The notes: generated from the sequence alone by a model not told the origin. DNA of 64,000 bases from JAABRB01 sp963735025 (GCA_963735025.1 CAVTJG010000009.1:1798001-1862000), one strand, 5' to 3'; positions 26,289 to 36,570 are shown, numbered from the stretch's first letter. Made by a program: numbers and translations.

Positions 26289-27210
26289 GTGAAACCCATG
26301 ATCCTTTTGGCAATTGTCACGACGGTTCTGGCACTGGTTGGAATCTGGCTCTGGACGCCGGACAAGGACCGGGCGGAACTCGAAGCGCGCTACGCGAACA
26401 CGCCGGCCGATTTCGTCGAGGTGGCGGGATTGCGAATGCACGTTCGCGACAGCGGACCGGAAGGACGCGCCGGTGGTGATCATGCTGCATGGCCTCGGGG
26501 CCAGCCTGCACACGTGGGAGGCCTGGGCGCGGGTGCTTTCGAGCGACCATCGTGTCATCCGGTTCGACTTGCCGGGCGCCGGGCTGACCGGGGCCGACCC
26601 GACGGGTGACTACTCGGATGAGCGCGGGATCGAGGTCCTGGTGGCGCTGATGGACAGGCTAGGCGCGCCGCGCGCGACCTTGATCGGACATTCGATGGGT
26701 GGACGACTCGCATGGAACTTCGCTGCGCGGCACCCCGAACGGCTCGACAGGCTGGTGCTGATCGCGCCCGATGGGTTCGCCAGCCCGGGTTTCGAATACG
26801 GCAAGAAGCCGGTCGTCGCGGCGCCAGTCAAGCTGATGCAATACGCGCTCCCCAAACCAATCTTGCGCATGAACCTCTCTCCCGCCTATGCGGATCCATC
26901 GGCATTGACCGACGATCTGGTCGCGCGCTACTACGACTTGCTGCTGGCACCTGGGGTGCGCACGGCGATGATTGCCCGGATGGCGCAGATGGTGTTGCAG
27001 GATCCTGTCCCGATGCTCGAGCGTATCGAGACGCCGACCCTGCTCGTCTGGGGAGAAATGGACGCGATGATTCCGGTCACCAACGCGGCGGACTACGTTC
27101 ATGCGATGCCGAACGCGACGCTCGTGATGTTGCCGGGGGTAGGGCACTTGCCGCATGAGGAGTCGCCTGCGGCGTCCGTAGCGGCAGTGAAGTCATTCCT
27201 GGAACACTGA
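26289..27210 (+). pseudogene. alpha/beta-fold hydrolase, frame-broken
   Basis: Starts at GTG 26289 (GGAG at good spacing) with a membrane anchor or signal (KPMILLAIVTTVLALVGIWL) and DFVEVAGLRMHVRDSGPE. One extra base near 26460-26463 moves the rest to the next frame: VVIMLHGLGASLHTWEAWAR (oxyanion HG), the nucleophile elbow IGHSMGG (Ser), Asp in LVWGEMDAMIP and His in LPGVGHLPHEE. All catalytic-triad residues are present, so the protein would be active if the frame were intact. It belongs to the epoxide-hydrolase/esterase-like group; the substrate is unknown. Confidence 0.82.
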
Positions 27211-27265
27211 GCCCGCGCCGCCTGTTACAGCGCGTAGATTTGCCCGACGCCTCCTAGCGGGCGCG

Positions 27266-27992
27266 TTACGACGTTTTTGCGGGCGGGGAGTTCTCGGCGC
27301 CGTCGCGAGGCAACTGTTCGAGGCGATAGCCGTGCTGATAGATGGCCGACAGTCGCCAACCGTTCTCCGGCAGCAGCCCGAGCTTGGTTCGCAGTCGGCT
27401 CACGTGGGTGTCCACCGTCCGGGTGTTGAGGTCGGGGCTGCGTCCCCAGACCGTCTCCAGGATGTGGCCGCGCGAGACGAGGTTGCCGACGTTCCGGAAC
27501 AGGAACGTGGCGAGGTCGAAATCCTTTTGCGTCAGCTCGATCGACTGGCCGTTGCGGACGACGAGCCGCCGATCGGGATCGATCTCGAATTCGCCGACCC
27601 GGAACCCGGCGCGCGCCGCAGCGCGACCGCCGACGCCTGCGGACCAGCGCGCCGATCCTGGCAAGCAGCTCTTCCTTGCGGAGTGGCTTGACGAGGTAGT
27701 CGTCGGCACCCGCCTTGAGCGCCGCGACGATATCCTGCTCGTCGTCGCGCGCTGTCGTGAACAGGACCGGAACGCTATCGTGGCCGTTCGCGCGCACCCA
27801 GGCGAGCACCTCGTCGCCGTTCACGTCCGGCAGCTCCCAGTCGAGCACTAGCAGGTCGAAGCTGTCGTGCGACAGTACGCGCATGAACTCGCGCGATCGG
27901 TCGAACGAGTGACAGATGTGACCTGCGCCCGAAAGCCACAGCCTTACCAGGTCGCTCTGCGCGGGATCATCCTCGAGGAGCGCGATTCTCAT
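27266..27992 (-). pseudogene. OmpR-type response regulator, frame-broken in the linker
   Basis: The receiver domain starts at ATG 27992: MRIALLEDDPAQSDLVRLWL, phospho-acceptor Asp in DLLVLDWELPDVNG, and Lys in ADDYLVKPLRKEELL. One surplus base in the linker (about 27625-27640) puts the winged-helix DNA-binding domain (GEFEIDPDRRLVVRNGQSIE, GHILETVWGRSPDLNTRTVD) in another frame. It directly follows the Hpt gene (stop and ATG two bases apart) and the CHASE2 kinase. The three would form a phosphorelay ending in a transcription factor. Confidence 0.82.
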
Positions 27993-27994
27993 GG

Positions 27995-28316
27995 TCAGCC
28001 GAAAGTCACTTCCACCGAGTCGAGATACTCGGTCAGGCATTTCACCGCGGCGTCGAGCGCCGGGGCATCTCCTGCCTTGGCGAGGCGCTCGATTTCGTCG
28101 CCGATGCGAGGTGATGTCGTCGAAACCGTAGGCGGCCCCGGATCCTTTCATCGCATGCCCGATCGATCGGACCGTCTCGAAATCCGTCCGGTCGATCGCT
28201 TCTCGCAGCCGGTCGACGTCGCCGCGTCGGTGCGCGAGAAATCGCGGCGCGAGCTCGCGCAGCTCGGCGGAAACATGCACCAGGCGCGGACGCATCGATT
28301 TCGGAAAGTCACCCAT
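27995..28316 (-). pseudogene. Hpt phosphotransfer domain protein, frame-broken
   Basis: From ATG 28316: MGDFPKSMRPRLVHVSAELR, then the Hpt motif SIGHAMKGSGAAYGFDD with the phospho-accepting His. A one-base surplus after ITS (near 28109) shifts the frame; the other frame completes the domain as IGDEIERLAKAGDAPALDAA to VEVTFG and a stop two bases before the regulator ATG. Intact, it would be about 106 residues, a stand-alone histidine phosphotransferase between the hybrid kinase and the OmpR regulator. Confidence 0.75.
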
Positions 28317-28398
28317 GTCGATGATTCTAGGGGCGGGGGCAGGGGCCAACGCGGGAATTTGCCCGGTGCGATCACATCTCGCGGGGAGAATTTCCGGA

Positions 28399-30885
28399 TT
28401 ATTGCCAGGAAGCGGCATTGCGCCGCGCTTCGGGCAGCACTTGGCGCAGCGCGGCACCCAGCGATTCGAAAGTGACCGGCTTGGTGATGATTCCGTCACA
28501 CCCCGACGCGAGTGCACGCTCCACCTCGACGCCCTCCTGGTGGGCAGTCAGCGCGATGATGGTGCCGGTGTAGCCGCGCGTGCGCAGCACGTTGACCGCC
28601 TCGTAACCGTTCATCACGGGCATCTCGATATCCATCAGCACGACGTCGAATTTGCTCGCCAATGCCGCCTCGACCGCCGAAAAGCCGTTCGTGACGCTGG
28701 CGACATCGAGTCCGAGCTTGCCGAGCTGCAACTCCAGCAGCGCGCGAATGTCCTCGTTGTCCTCGGCGAGCAGGACGCGGCCCACAAGTGGGTCGCGCGG
28801 CGCGAAAGCGTCGCTGATCGGTCGCACGGTCGCGGGTTTCGCGGCGGCCTCGGTCGGCAGCCGCACGCGAAAGGTCGACCCGACGCCTACCTTGGAATCC
28901 ACTTCGAGCGATCCGCCCATCAATGTGACCAGGTTTCGCGTGATCGCGAGTCCCAGGCCGGTGCCGCCGTGGCGCTGCGCCACCGAAGGATCCGCCTGCT
29001 GGTAGGGCTCGAATATGCGCTGCATGGCCTCGTCCGGAATGCCCGGTCCGGTGTCGCGAACCTCGAATACGAGCGCGGCGACGTGCCATGCGACGATCAG
29101 CTCGGCTTGCCCGGCCTCGGTGAAGCGCAGGGCATTGGAGAGGAGATTGATCAGCACCTGGCGTACGCGGAACGCGTCGAGCATCACCGCCGCGGGGAGC
29201 GGCGTGTTCCGCGAGAACTTCAGGCGAATCCGCTTTTCTTCGGCAAATGGAAGCATCGAGTTCACCACGCCTCGGCAGAGCTGGTCCGGGTCCTCCGGTG
29301 CGAGCGCGATCGTGAGCGTGCCCGCCTCGATCTTCGCCAGGTCGAGGTTGTTGTTGACCAGCTGCAGCAGGTGCTCGCAGTTGCGCGCGATGATTGCGCT
29401 GTTCTTGATGCGCGCCTCCCGCCCGAGGTCCTCGGTGAACTGATTGACCTTGTTGAAGCCCATGATCGCCGTGAGCGGTGTGCGCAGCTCGTGCGTGAGG
29501 TCGTTCAGGACCGACGTCTTGAGCCGGTTGGCTTCCTGTGCCGCGAGGGTCTCGTACCGCAGGCGCCGCCGCTCGTCGTAGAGCAGGAAGAGCCACAACG
29601 AGCCGACAATTGCGAGCGTCGCAATCCCCGCGATCAGCGCAAACAGCCATCGGCTTTGCAGGCCGCCGGCGAACAGCAGCGTCCCGGTGATCGCGAAAAA
29701 GAGCGGCAAGGTCAAGAACGCGGCAATGAAGTGTCGGGGGGTCGCTTCGGCTCCGCGCCGCAGCAGCAGCACGCCGAGCCCGAGCGCCACGATCACGAGC
29801 AGGCCGTCCACCCAGGGCTTCGGTGGCGTGAGGACATTGCCCTCGCCGAGACTTGCGTAGGTGATCGCGGAAAGGCGCAGACTCGACACGCGTCCGAGCG
29901 GGGTATAGACGAAATCGCCGGAAGTTACGCTCGACACGCCGATGAACACCGTCTTGCCCGCGACTTCGCGCGCCAGATCCTCGTAGCCCGGCTTGCCGGC
30001 TGCGGCAAGCGCGAGCCTGTCGAACCGGATGACCTGGAGACCGTCCATGTTGGCCGGATAACGGAGCAGCGCTTCACCGTCGCCGGTCACCGGTATCCGC
30101 GCGCGCGCCAGCTGGACCACGCCGTTGGAATACGTCGGTTGCGCCTCTTCGCCGGCCGAGGCGAGCAGCGCGGCGGCCGGCAGGCTGGGATAGATGAGGC
30201 CCTGCGCCGCGTGGAATAGCCCGATCCTGCGCACGACGCCATCGTCGTCGGCGCGAATGTTGACGACGCCCACTCGGGCACCGCTGTCCTGCAGGTACTT
30301 CTCCAGCGGCAGCTTCAGGTAGTGCCAGCCGATATGAGGCAGCCCTTGCTCGCTGCTCGTGCGCAGGAACCCACCGGGGGTGGTGGTGTACATGAGCTCG
30401 CGGCCGATCGCGCGCGCGGCGAGGCGGCGACCATACCCTTCGGCCGAATCCAGCGTAATCGGAAGTCCCGCAGCGGCGAGCACCATGTTGGGCTTGAGCG
30501 CTTCGGCGAAGTGCTGTGACCCGGACCGCTCTTCCGCAAGCAGCAGATTGAAGGCGACAGTGCGCGCCCCGTGCTCCGTGAGGTACCGGGCTGAGTCGGC
30601 GAACACGTCGTGCGCATACGGCCATGGACCGTACTCACGCGACAGGCGCTCGATCGCCGCTTCGTCCGCATCGAACACCACGACCGAGTCCAGATTGATC
30701 GGCCGGGCGAGCAAGCCCTGCTGGACGTCATAGAGCCACCAGTTCAGCCGCTGGTAGAGAGTGGTCTGGGCGAGCAGAATCGCGAGCAGCAGCCCCGCCG
30801 CGCAAACGGCCACTGCCCGCCCGCCTGCGTTGCCCGACACGCGATCGGTAAGCACGACGTTCGTTTTCCCCCCGGAACGATTCAT
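28399..30885 (-). CDS. CHASE2-domain hybrid sensor histidine kinase
   Basis: About 828 residues from ATG 30885 (MNRSGGKTNVVLTD). Order: N-terminal membrane span; periplasmic CHASE2 sensor (LDSVVVFDADEAAIERLSRE through AGKTVFIGVSSVTSGDFVYT); three further spans; HisKA with H-box LNDLTHELRTPLTAI; HATPase (LINLLSNALRFTE, DTGPGIPDE, GGTGLGLAI); and a C-terminal receiver (DVVLMDIEMPVMNGYEA). The receiver makes the adjacent Hpt protein the natural next step toward the OmpR-type regulator. CHASE2 ligands are generally unknown. It is divergent from the reductase gene at 31066. Confidence 0.92.
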   Translation of the reverse strand: MNRSGGKTNVVLTDRVSGNAGGRAVAVCAAGLLLAILLAQTTLYQRLNWWLYDVQQGLLARPINLDSVVVFDADEAAIERLSREYGPWPYAHDVFADSARYLTEHGARTVAFNLLLAEERSGSQHFAEALKPNMVLAAAGLPITLDSAEGYGRRLAARAIGRELMYTTTPGGFLRTSSEQGLPHIGWHYLKLPLEKYLQDSGARVGVVNIRADDDGVVRRIGLFHAAQGLIYPSLPAAALLASAGEEAQPTYSNGVVQLARARIPVTGDGEALLRYPANMDGLQVIRFDRLALAAAGKPGYEDLAREVAGKTVFIGVSSVTSGDFVYTPLGRVSSLRLSAITYASLGEGNVLTPPKPWVDGLLVIVALGLGVLLLRRGAEATPRHFIAAFLTLPLFFAITGTLLFAGGLQSRWLFALIAGIATLAIVGSLWLFLLYDERRRLRYETLAAQEANRLKTSVLNDLTHELRTPLTAIMGFNKVNQFTEDLGREARIKNSAIIARNCEHLLQLVNNNLDLAKIEAGTLTIALAPEDPDQLCRGVVNSMLPFAEEKRIRLKFSRNTPLPAAVMLDAFRVRQVLINLLSNALRFTEAGQAELIVAWHVAALVFEVRDTGPGIPDEAMQRIFEPYQQADPSVAQRHGGTGLGLAITRNLVTLMGGSLEVDSKVGVGSTFRVRLPTEAAAKPATVRPISDAFAPRDPLVGRVLLAEDNEDIRALLELQLGKLGLDVASVTNGFSAVEAALASKFDVVLMDIEMPVMNGYEAVNVLRTRGYTGTIIALTAHQEGVEVERALASGCDGIITKPVTFESLGAALRQVLPEARRNAASWQ

Positions 30886-31065
30886 TCTAGCCCATGCACG
30901 CGACGGTCGCGGGCGAGGAATGGCGGCCAATGCCAAATCCCGCCGCCCTCACTGGCGGCCGGCGAGTGCGGCCAGGCACGTGGCTGGCTGCAGAGGGCCG
31001 ACCAGCAGGCTATCCTCCCCCCTTTTCCCGCCCTATCACCACGCACGGGGGAGACAGATCTGACG

Positions 31066-32049
31066 ATGAAATTCTGCATTGTGGGAGCCGGGGCAATCGG
31101 TGGAATGGTCGGCGCACGGCTCGCGATGGCGGGACACGAAGTCGCGCTCGTCGCACGCGGCGAGCATCTGGCAGCGATACGCACGCACGGGCTGACTTAT
31201 CGCGCGCCGGACGGTCGCGAGACGCGGCTGCGACTGCCGGCTTCGGATCGGCCCGAGGATTTCGGCCGCCAGGACGCCGTGGTCATTGCCCTCAAGGCGC
31301 ACTCGATCGCGCCGATGCTCGCGCGACTGCACCCACTGCTTGCCGCCGACACGCCTGTCGTGACAGCCATCAACGGCTTGCCCTGGTGGTACTTTTACGG
31401 TGAGGGCAGCGCGCACGACGGCAGTCCCATCCAGTGCCTCGATTCGGATGAGGCGATGCGGCGTGCCGTGGACCCGTCTCACCTCCTCGGTTGCGTCGTG
31501 CATGCAGCGGCCGAGGTTCCCGACGCGGGCGTCATCAACCACACCGCCGGCCGCGATTTCATCCTGGGCGAGCTCGACGGAAGCACGAGCAGGCGCATCC
31601 GGGCGCTCGCCGATGCGTTCACGGGCGCGGGACTCGCGGCGCGAATCACGTCCCGTATCCGGGACGAAGTCTGGACGAAGCTCATCGGAAACCTTTCGGT
31701 CAATCCGATCTCGGCGCTCACCGGGGCCCGCATCGGCGAGGTCCTGGACAATCCCGAGCTTTGCGCGCTGGCGCGCGCGATGATGGCCGAGGGCATGCGC
31801 GTTGCCGACGCCTACGGTGCCCGCATTTCGGTGACCATCGACGAGCGCATCGAGCTGGGGCGCAAGGTCGGGGGCGCCAAACCTTCGATGCTGCAGGACA
31901 TGGAGAAGGGCCGTCCCCTCGAGATCGACGCCATCGTCGCCTCGGTGGTCGAGTTGGGGCGCCGCGTCGGGGTCGCGACGCCGAGCGTCGAGAACGTCGC
32001 GGCGCTGATCCGGGCCCGCGAAAAGCACGCGGCGCCGCAAGCCGGATAG
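31066..32049 (+). CDS. 2-dehydropantoate 2-reductase family protein (ApbA/PanE)
   Basis: 327 residues from ATG 31066, with GGGGGAGA upstream. An N-terminal Rossmann fold binds NADP (MKFCIVGAGAIGGMVGARLA). The C-terminal helical ketopantoate-reductase domain has WTKLIGNLSVNPISALTGAR (catalytic Lys and conserved Asn) and KPSMLQDMEKGRPLEIDAIV, the latter a strong signature of the family. It would reduce ketopantoate in CoA synthesis or a related 2-oxoacid. Proteobacteria often carry several paralogues, so the panE role is not certain; it sits before TRAP transporter genes with a gap of about 170 bases. Confidence 0.87.
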   Translation: MKFCIVGAGAIGGMVGARLAMAGHEVALVARGEHLAAIRTHGLTYRAPDGRETRLRLPASDRPEDFGRQDAVVIALKAHSIAPMLARLHPLLAADTPVVTAINGLPWWYFYGEGSAHDGSPIQCLDSDEAMRRAVDPSHLLGCVVHAAAEVPDAGVINHTAGRDFILGELDGSTSRRIRALADAFTGAGLAARITSRIRDEVWTKLIGNLSVNPISALTGARIGEVLDNPELCALARAMMAEGMRVADAYGARISVTIDERIELGRKVGGAKPSMLQDMEKGRPLEIDAIVASVVELGRRVGVATPSVENVAALIRAREKHAAPQAG

Positions 32050-32218
32050 CGGCCTTGATCTGCATCACGCGCGCGCTCGGCGCGTCAGGCCGCACTGGCA
32101 TGTTTGGCCCCCGCGAGGCAGATCGGTTAATCTAGCTACCGTTCGGCGCAGTCGCCAGAAGAGCAGTCGCCAAGAGAGCGGCGCCGGAATTCATTTCGAT
32201 CACTCGAGGAGGGTACCC

Positions 32219-33262
32219 ATGGTTTCGAAACGACTTATCGCGTCCGCATTCGCCACGTTCGCCACTTTCACAATTGCCGGACTCGTGGCCGCCGCGCCGG
32301 CAGCCGCGCAGACGACACTGACGCTTTCCGCCTGGGTGCCGCCACAGCACCTGCTCACCCGAGCCATGCTCGAGTGGGCCAACGAGGTCGAAAAGGCCTC
32401 CGGCGGCCGCATCAAGCACACGCTCGTTCCGAAAGCGGTCGCCGCACCGCCCGGCACGTTCGACGCGGTGCGCGATGGCCTCGCCGATGTGTCCTTCAGC
32501 GTCGACGGCTATACGCCTGGCCGGTTCGTGCTCACCCGCATGGCGGAGTTTCCGCAGCTCGGGGACACCGCCACCAGCGTCTCGGTCGCCTACGAGCGCA
32601 TCTCGCGCAAATATTTCGCGAAGGCGGACGAGCACAAGGGTGTCAAGGTACTCACGGTGTTCACCCATGGACCCGGCGAGATCTACAACACCAAGCGTCC
32701 GATCAACACGATCGGCGATCTCGCCGGACTCAAGATCCGTGTCGGCGGTGGCATGATCAATGAGCTTGCCAAGAATCTCGGGGTGGACGCGCTGCTCAAG
32801 CCGGCGCCGCAGTCCTACGAGATCCTTTCGTCCGGGGTGGCCGACGGCGTGTTCTTCCCGGCTGAATCGGTCGCGTCGTTCAAGCTCGAGAAGCTGATCA
32901 AGTTCGCGACGCTGGTGCCGGGCGGGCTCTACAACACCTCGTTCGCGTTCATCATGAATCCTGAGAAGTACAACAAGATGTCGCCCGCGGACAAGAAGGT
33001 GATCGACGACTGGTCGGGCGAGAAGCTCGCGCGCCTGGTCGGCAAGTTCTGGGACAAGGGCGACGAGGTCGGCCGCGAGGCGCTCAAGACCAACAACGTC
33101 CCGACGATCACCGCGAATGCGGCGTTCCTTGCCGAGCTGGACACCAAGATTGGCCCGCTCGAGCAGAACTGGTACAAGCTGGCGGCAGAGAAGGGTATCG
33201 ACGGCAAGAAAGTGCTTGCCGAGTTCCGCGCCGAGGTAAGGAAGGTCGCGGCGGGCCAGTAG
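32219..33262 (+). CDS. dctP: TRAP transporter substrate-binding protein (DctP family)
   Basis: 347 residues with a signal peptide (residues 1 to about 31, ending PAAAQ). DctP-fold landmarks: LTLSAWVPPQHLLTRAMLEW, LAGLKIRVGGGMINELAKNL (carboxylate-binding Arg in the conserved loop) and ADGVFFPAESVASFKLEKL. It binds an organic acid in the periplasm for the DctQM permease encoded next. GAGGAGGGTACCC precedes ATG 32219. The substrate cannot be named; the family takes C4-dicarboxylates, keto acids and aromatic acids. Confidence 0.93.
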   Translation: MVSKRLIASAFATFATFTIAGLVAAAPAAAQTTLTLSAWVPPQHLLTRAMLEWANEVEKASGGRIKHTLVPKAVAAPPGTFDAVRDGLADVSFSVDGYTPGRFVLTRMAEFPQLGDTATSVSVAYERISRKYFAKADEHKGVKVLTVFTHGPGEIYNTKRPINTIGDLAGLKIRVGGGMINELAKNLGVDALLKPAPQSYEILSSGVADGVFFPAESVASFKLEKLIKFATLVPGGLYNTSFAFIMNPEKYNKMSPADKKVIDDWSGEKLARLVGKFWDKGDEVGREALKTNNVPTITANAAFLAELDTKIGPLEQNWYKLAAEKGIDGKKVLAEFRAEVRKVAAGQ

Positions 33263-33320
33263 GCGGCCGGGCAGAAAGCGAAAGGGCGCGGCGCGGGCGC
33301 AAGCCTGCGCCGCTCGCTTG

Positions 33321-33806
33321 ATGCGGTTCGTACCGGGATCATTCGGCCGCGCGGGAGACGCGCTGGTCGGCGGCATCGCGGCCATCATCCTGTTCGGCAT
33401 GATGGCGCTCACTTTTGTCGACGTGTTCATGCGCTACGTCGTCGGCGATTCGATCCGCGGCAGTTTCGAGATCACCGAGCTCATGATGGTGATCCTCATA
33501 TTCGCGGGACTGCCGCTCGTTTCGCGCAAGGACGAGCACGTGACCGTTGATCTCGTCGAGCACGCACTGCCGACGGGCATTCGGAAAGCGCTGCGCATCG
33601 TCGCGGACCTCGTCTGCGGGGCGGCGCTGCTCGGCATGTGCTGGCTGATGTGGCGCAAGGCAGGCGAAGTGGTCGGCTACGGCGACGTCACGGCTGCACT
33701 GCGAATCATCCTGTGGCCGTTCGTGTACTTCATGTGTGCGCTCGCGCTCGTGACCGCCCTGATTCACTTCTACAAAGCGTTCCGTCGGCCGGACGACCTC
33801 GGCTGA
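33321..33806 (+). CDS. dctQ: TRAP transporter small permease (DctQ)
   Basis: 161 residues with four membrane spans: ALVGGIAAIILFGMMALTFV, the conserved VDVFMRYVVGDSIRGSFEIT loop, then three more. It pairs with DctM. ATG 33321 is preferred over the in-frame TTG immediately before it. Confidence 0.92.
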   Translation: MRFVPGSFGRAGDALVGGIAAIILFGMMALTFVDVFMRYVVGDSIRGSFEITELMMVILIFAGLPLVSRKDEHVTVDLVEHALPTGIRKALRIVADLVCGAALLGMCWLMWRKAGEVVGYGDVTAALRIILWPFVYFMCALALVTALIHFYKAFRRPDDLG

Positions 33807-33838
33807 CGGAGGCATCCATGAATCGCGAAAGCGTGTAG

Positions 33839-35131
33839 ATGCAGGAGGCATTGCTCGGTTTCGCGGCGATGTTCGTCTTGACCCTCCTCAGGATCCCGAT
33901 CGCCTTCTCGATGGCCATCGTCGGGTTCGTCGGCCTCGGATTGATCAAGAGCTGGAACGCCTCGCTCGCCTCCGCCACCGCGGTAATCTACGAGACCGGG
34001 TTTTCATACGCATTGTCGGTTGTGCCGCTTTTCATCCTGATGGGCAATTTCGTGACGCGCGCGGGGATGTCCCAGGAACTCTACCGCGCTGCATATACCG
34101 TGATTGGGCACTGGCGTGGCGGGCTTGCAATGTCGACCGTCGTCGCGTGCGGCGGATTCAGCGCGATCTGCGGCTCGAGCCTCGCCACCGCTGCGACCAT
34201 GTCCAAGGTCGCGATGCCATCGATGCGCAGGTTCCATTATTCCGAAGGCCTCGCCGCCGGTTCGATCGCGGCGGGCGGCACGCTCGGCATCATGATTCCG
34301 CCTTCGGTGATCATGGTGATCTACGGGCTGATGACAGAGACGAACATCGGCAGCCTCTTCGCCGCCGGTATCTTGCCGGGAGCCTTGGCGGTCTCCTGCT
34401 ACATGGGCGCGGTCGCGTGGACGACGTGGCGGGATCCGAAGTCGGGTCCCCCGGGCGAGCGCTCGACCTGGGCCGACCGCCTGCGTGCACTCCGCGATAT
34501 CTGGGGTGTCGTGGCGCTCTTCGTGCTCGTTCTGGGCGGCATCTACGGCGGCGTATTCACGCCCACCGAAGCCGCAGGCGTCGGTGCTGCTGGCGGGTTC
34601 TTCTTTGCACTCGCCCGCCGCGCGCTCACGTGGAAGACCTTGTTCGCAGTGCTCATCGAATCGGCACGCACCACGGCGATGCTGTTTGTCATCCTGATCG
34701 GCGCGCTCATTTTCGCGAACTTCATCAATTTCACGACGATGCCCGGCGACTTGCGGACGTTCGTCGGTCAGTTCGATCTGCATCCGATCATGGTCGTGAT
34801 CGCGATGTGCGCCATCTACATCGTCCTCGGCTGCATGCTCGAGAGCCTTTCGATGATTCTCCTCACGGTGCCGCTCTTCTTCCCGCTCATCTCGCATCTG
34901 GGCCTCGACCCCGTGTGGTTCGGGATCGTGGTGGTCACGGTCGTCGAGATCAGCCTGATCACCCCGCCCGTGGGAATGAACGTGTTCGTGCTACGCACCC
35001 TGCTGCCCGAGATTCCGATCGGAACGATGTTCCGGGGCGTCGGACCGTTCATCGTCGCGGATTTCGTCCGCCTCACCGTGCTGATCGCTTTTCCGACCAT
35101 CAGCCTATTGCTCCCGCGCCTATTTTTTTAA
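33839..35131 (+). CDS. dctM: TRAP transporter large permease (DctM)
   Basis: 430 residues, about 12 spans, the Na+-coupled transport subunit. Signature stretches are RIPIAFSMAIVGFVGLGL, GGFSAICGSSLATAATMSKV, GGTLGIMIPPSVIMVIYGL and TPTEAAGVGAAGGFFFALAR. It directly follows dctQ (32 bases), so dctPQM is one operon. A six-codon ATG-TAG mini-ORF (33818-33838) lies in the gap and ends just before this ATG. Confidence 0.95.
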   Translation: MQEALLGFAAMFVLTLLRIPIAFSMAIVGFVGLGLIKSWNASLASATAVIYETGFSYALSVVPLFILMGNFVTRAGMSQELYRAAYTVIGHWRGGLAMSTVVACGGFSAICGSSLATAATMSKVAMPSMRRFHYSEGLAAGSIAAGGTLGIMIPPSVIMVIYGLMTETNIGSLFAAGILPGALAVSCYMGAVAWTTWRDPKSGPPGERSTWADRLRALRDIWGVVALFVLVLGGIYGGVFTPTEAAGVGAAGGFFFALARRALTWKTLFAVLIESARTTAMLFVILIGALIFANFINFTTMPGDLRTFVGQFDLHPIMVVIAMCAIYIVLGCMLESLSMILLTVPLFFPLISHLGLDPVWFGIVVVTVVEISLITPPVGMNVFVLRTLLPEIPIGTMFRGVGPFIVADFVRLTVLIAFPTISLLLPRLFF

Positions 35132-35173
35132 GCCCGCGCTTGCAAGCGCCCCAGTGGCGTGACCCTCGACTGC

Positions 35174-36451
35174 TCATGACATTGCGCGCGACGCAGCGTG
35201 TATGAGTAACCCGACAAGCCCGCCGATCAGCGTGCCGTTGATGCGCACGTACTGCAGGTCGTCGCCGACGTAGGATTCGATGCGCTCGGTGAACGTCTTC
35301 GTGTCCCAGCGCGCGACGGTGTCGCTGATGAGGCGGCCGATCTCGGCGCGCTGCGCCTCGGCGACCCGCACGATCACCCCGCGCAACCAGCGATTGAGTG
35401 GCGCACGCGCGGCCGCGTCGTCGCGCATCGTCGATGCGAAGCCGCCAATACCACGCTCCAGTTGTGCAACGACGAGTGAGTCATCGCGCGCGAGATCGGC
35501 ACGCAGCGCCGACACGATCGCGTCCCACACGCTTCCGAGGTAATTCTGCAATGCCGGATGAGCGAGAAACTCCGACTTGACATCCTCGATCCGCTGCCGG
35601 TACTCCTCCGAGGTCTTGAGCTCTTCCGCGAGCTCCAGGAGCGCGGCATCGAGCTTCCGTCGCCACGGATGTTCCGGGTCGCGCGCCATCTCGGTGATCA
35701 CCGCTTCGGCCGCGGCGATGATCCGGTCCGAGACTGCGACGTCCAGCGAGACGCTGCGCCAGTACCAGGCGGTCTTCTCGCGAACCTTGGCACGTATCGA
35801 TGGCTCGTATTCTGCAAGCAGCGCCGTGAGCTCGCCGATCAGCTGGTCGACGATCGGCCGATGTCTACCGGTCGCCGTGACCGCGGCGAGCAACTCTCCC
35901 GCGAGGCGCGCGAGATCCGCGCCGCGCATCCACTCGTTGACGCTCTCCTGCACGTAGCGGCGCACCTCGCCCGCCTCGAGCTCGCCGAGCAGTCCCGGCA
36001 GACGGTCGCCGATGCGCTCGGCAAGCTTGCGCGGTCGATCGCCTTCGCCGATCCAGCGCGCCACGGCCGCGACGATATCCACGTCCGCGATCTTCTCCCG
36101 GACGACCCCCGGAGCAAGAAAGTTGCGCTCGACGAACTCGGCGAGGTTTCTGCCGATGCGGTCCTTGTTGCGCGGCACGATCGCCGTGTGCGGGATGGGC
36201 AGTCCGAGCGGATGGCGGAAAAGCGCCGTGACCGCGAACCAGTCGGCGAGCGCGCCCACTATCGCGGCTTCCGCGAAAGCCCGAACCCAGGCCATTCCCG
36301 GATAGTCCGCCTCGAGGTAGCGCGCAGCCAGAAACACCACGAGCATCAAGCCAAGCAGCCCCGTCGCGATGCGCCACATGCGCCGCGGATGGCGGCGCGG
36401 CGCCGCGCGCGGGACGGCCGCTTGATTCGCCGGTTGATTCGTGTCGCTCAC
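35174..36451 (-). CDS. DUF445 family membrane protein (YjiN-like)
   Basis: About 425 residues from GTG 36451 (VSDTNQPANQ); a downstream ATG at the first span is an alternative. The N-terminal span and hairpin are MWRIATGLLGLMLVVFLAAR and MAWVRAFAEAAIVGALADWF, with AVTALFRHPLGLPIPHTAIV, the DUF445 hallmark. A long amphipathic helical central region follows and a final span near INGTLIGGLVGLLIHAASRA. The function is unknown. It faces dctM tail to tail. Confidence 0.88.
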   Translation of the reverse strand: MSDTNQPANQAAVPRAAPRRHPRRMWRIATGLLGLMLVVFLAARYLEADYPGMAWVRAFAEAAIVGALADWFAVTALFRHPLGLPIPHTAIVPRNKDRIGRNLAEFVERNFLAPGVVREKIADVDIVAAVARWIGEGDRPRKLAERIGDRLPGLLGELEAGEVRRYVQESVNEWMRGADLARLAGELLAAVTATGRHRPIVDQLIGELTALLAEYEPSIRAKVREKTAWYWRSVSLDVAVSDRIIAAAEAVITEMARDPEHPWRRKLDAALLELAEELKTSEEYRQRIEDVKSEFLAHPALQNYLGSVWDAIVSALRADLARDDSLVVAQLERGIGGFASTMRDDAAARAPLNRWLRGVIVRVAEAQRAEIGRLISDTVARWDTKTFTERIESYVGDDLQYVRINGTLIGGLVGLLIHAASRAMS

Positions 36452-36570
36452 TGCAGGGCATAGGATACGATGGACTCGCGCGGCGCGAGATTCGCGGCCC
36501 GAATTCCTTTTCAGCATCCGGCTGGCAACGGCCGTTGCGCGAGAGCGGATCCCTCTGGTTTCACGCGCAT

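Noticed and set aside
11281..28316. Programmed +1 frameshifting as an explanation for the broken genes
   Set aside because: The shift sites share no common slippery sequence or downstream structure, and the genes belong to families not known to use it. Consensus error or mutation is simpler.
33818..33838. Six-codon ATG-TAG mini-ORF between dctQ and dctM
   Set aside because: Too short to annotate as a gene. It could affect translation of dctM but nothing else supports a leader-peptide role.
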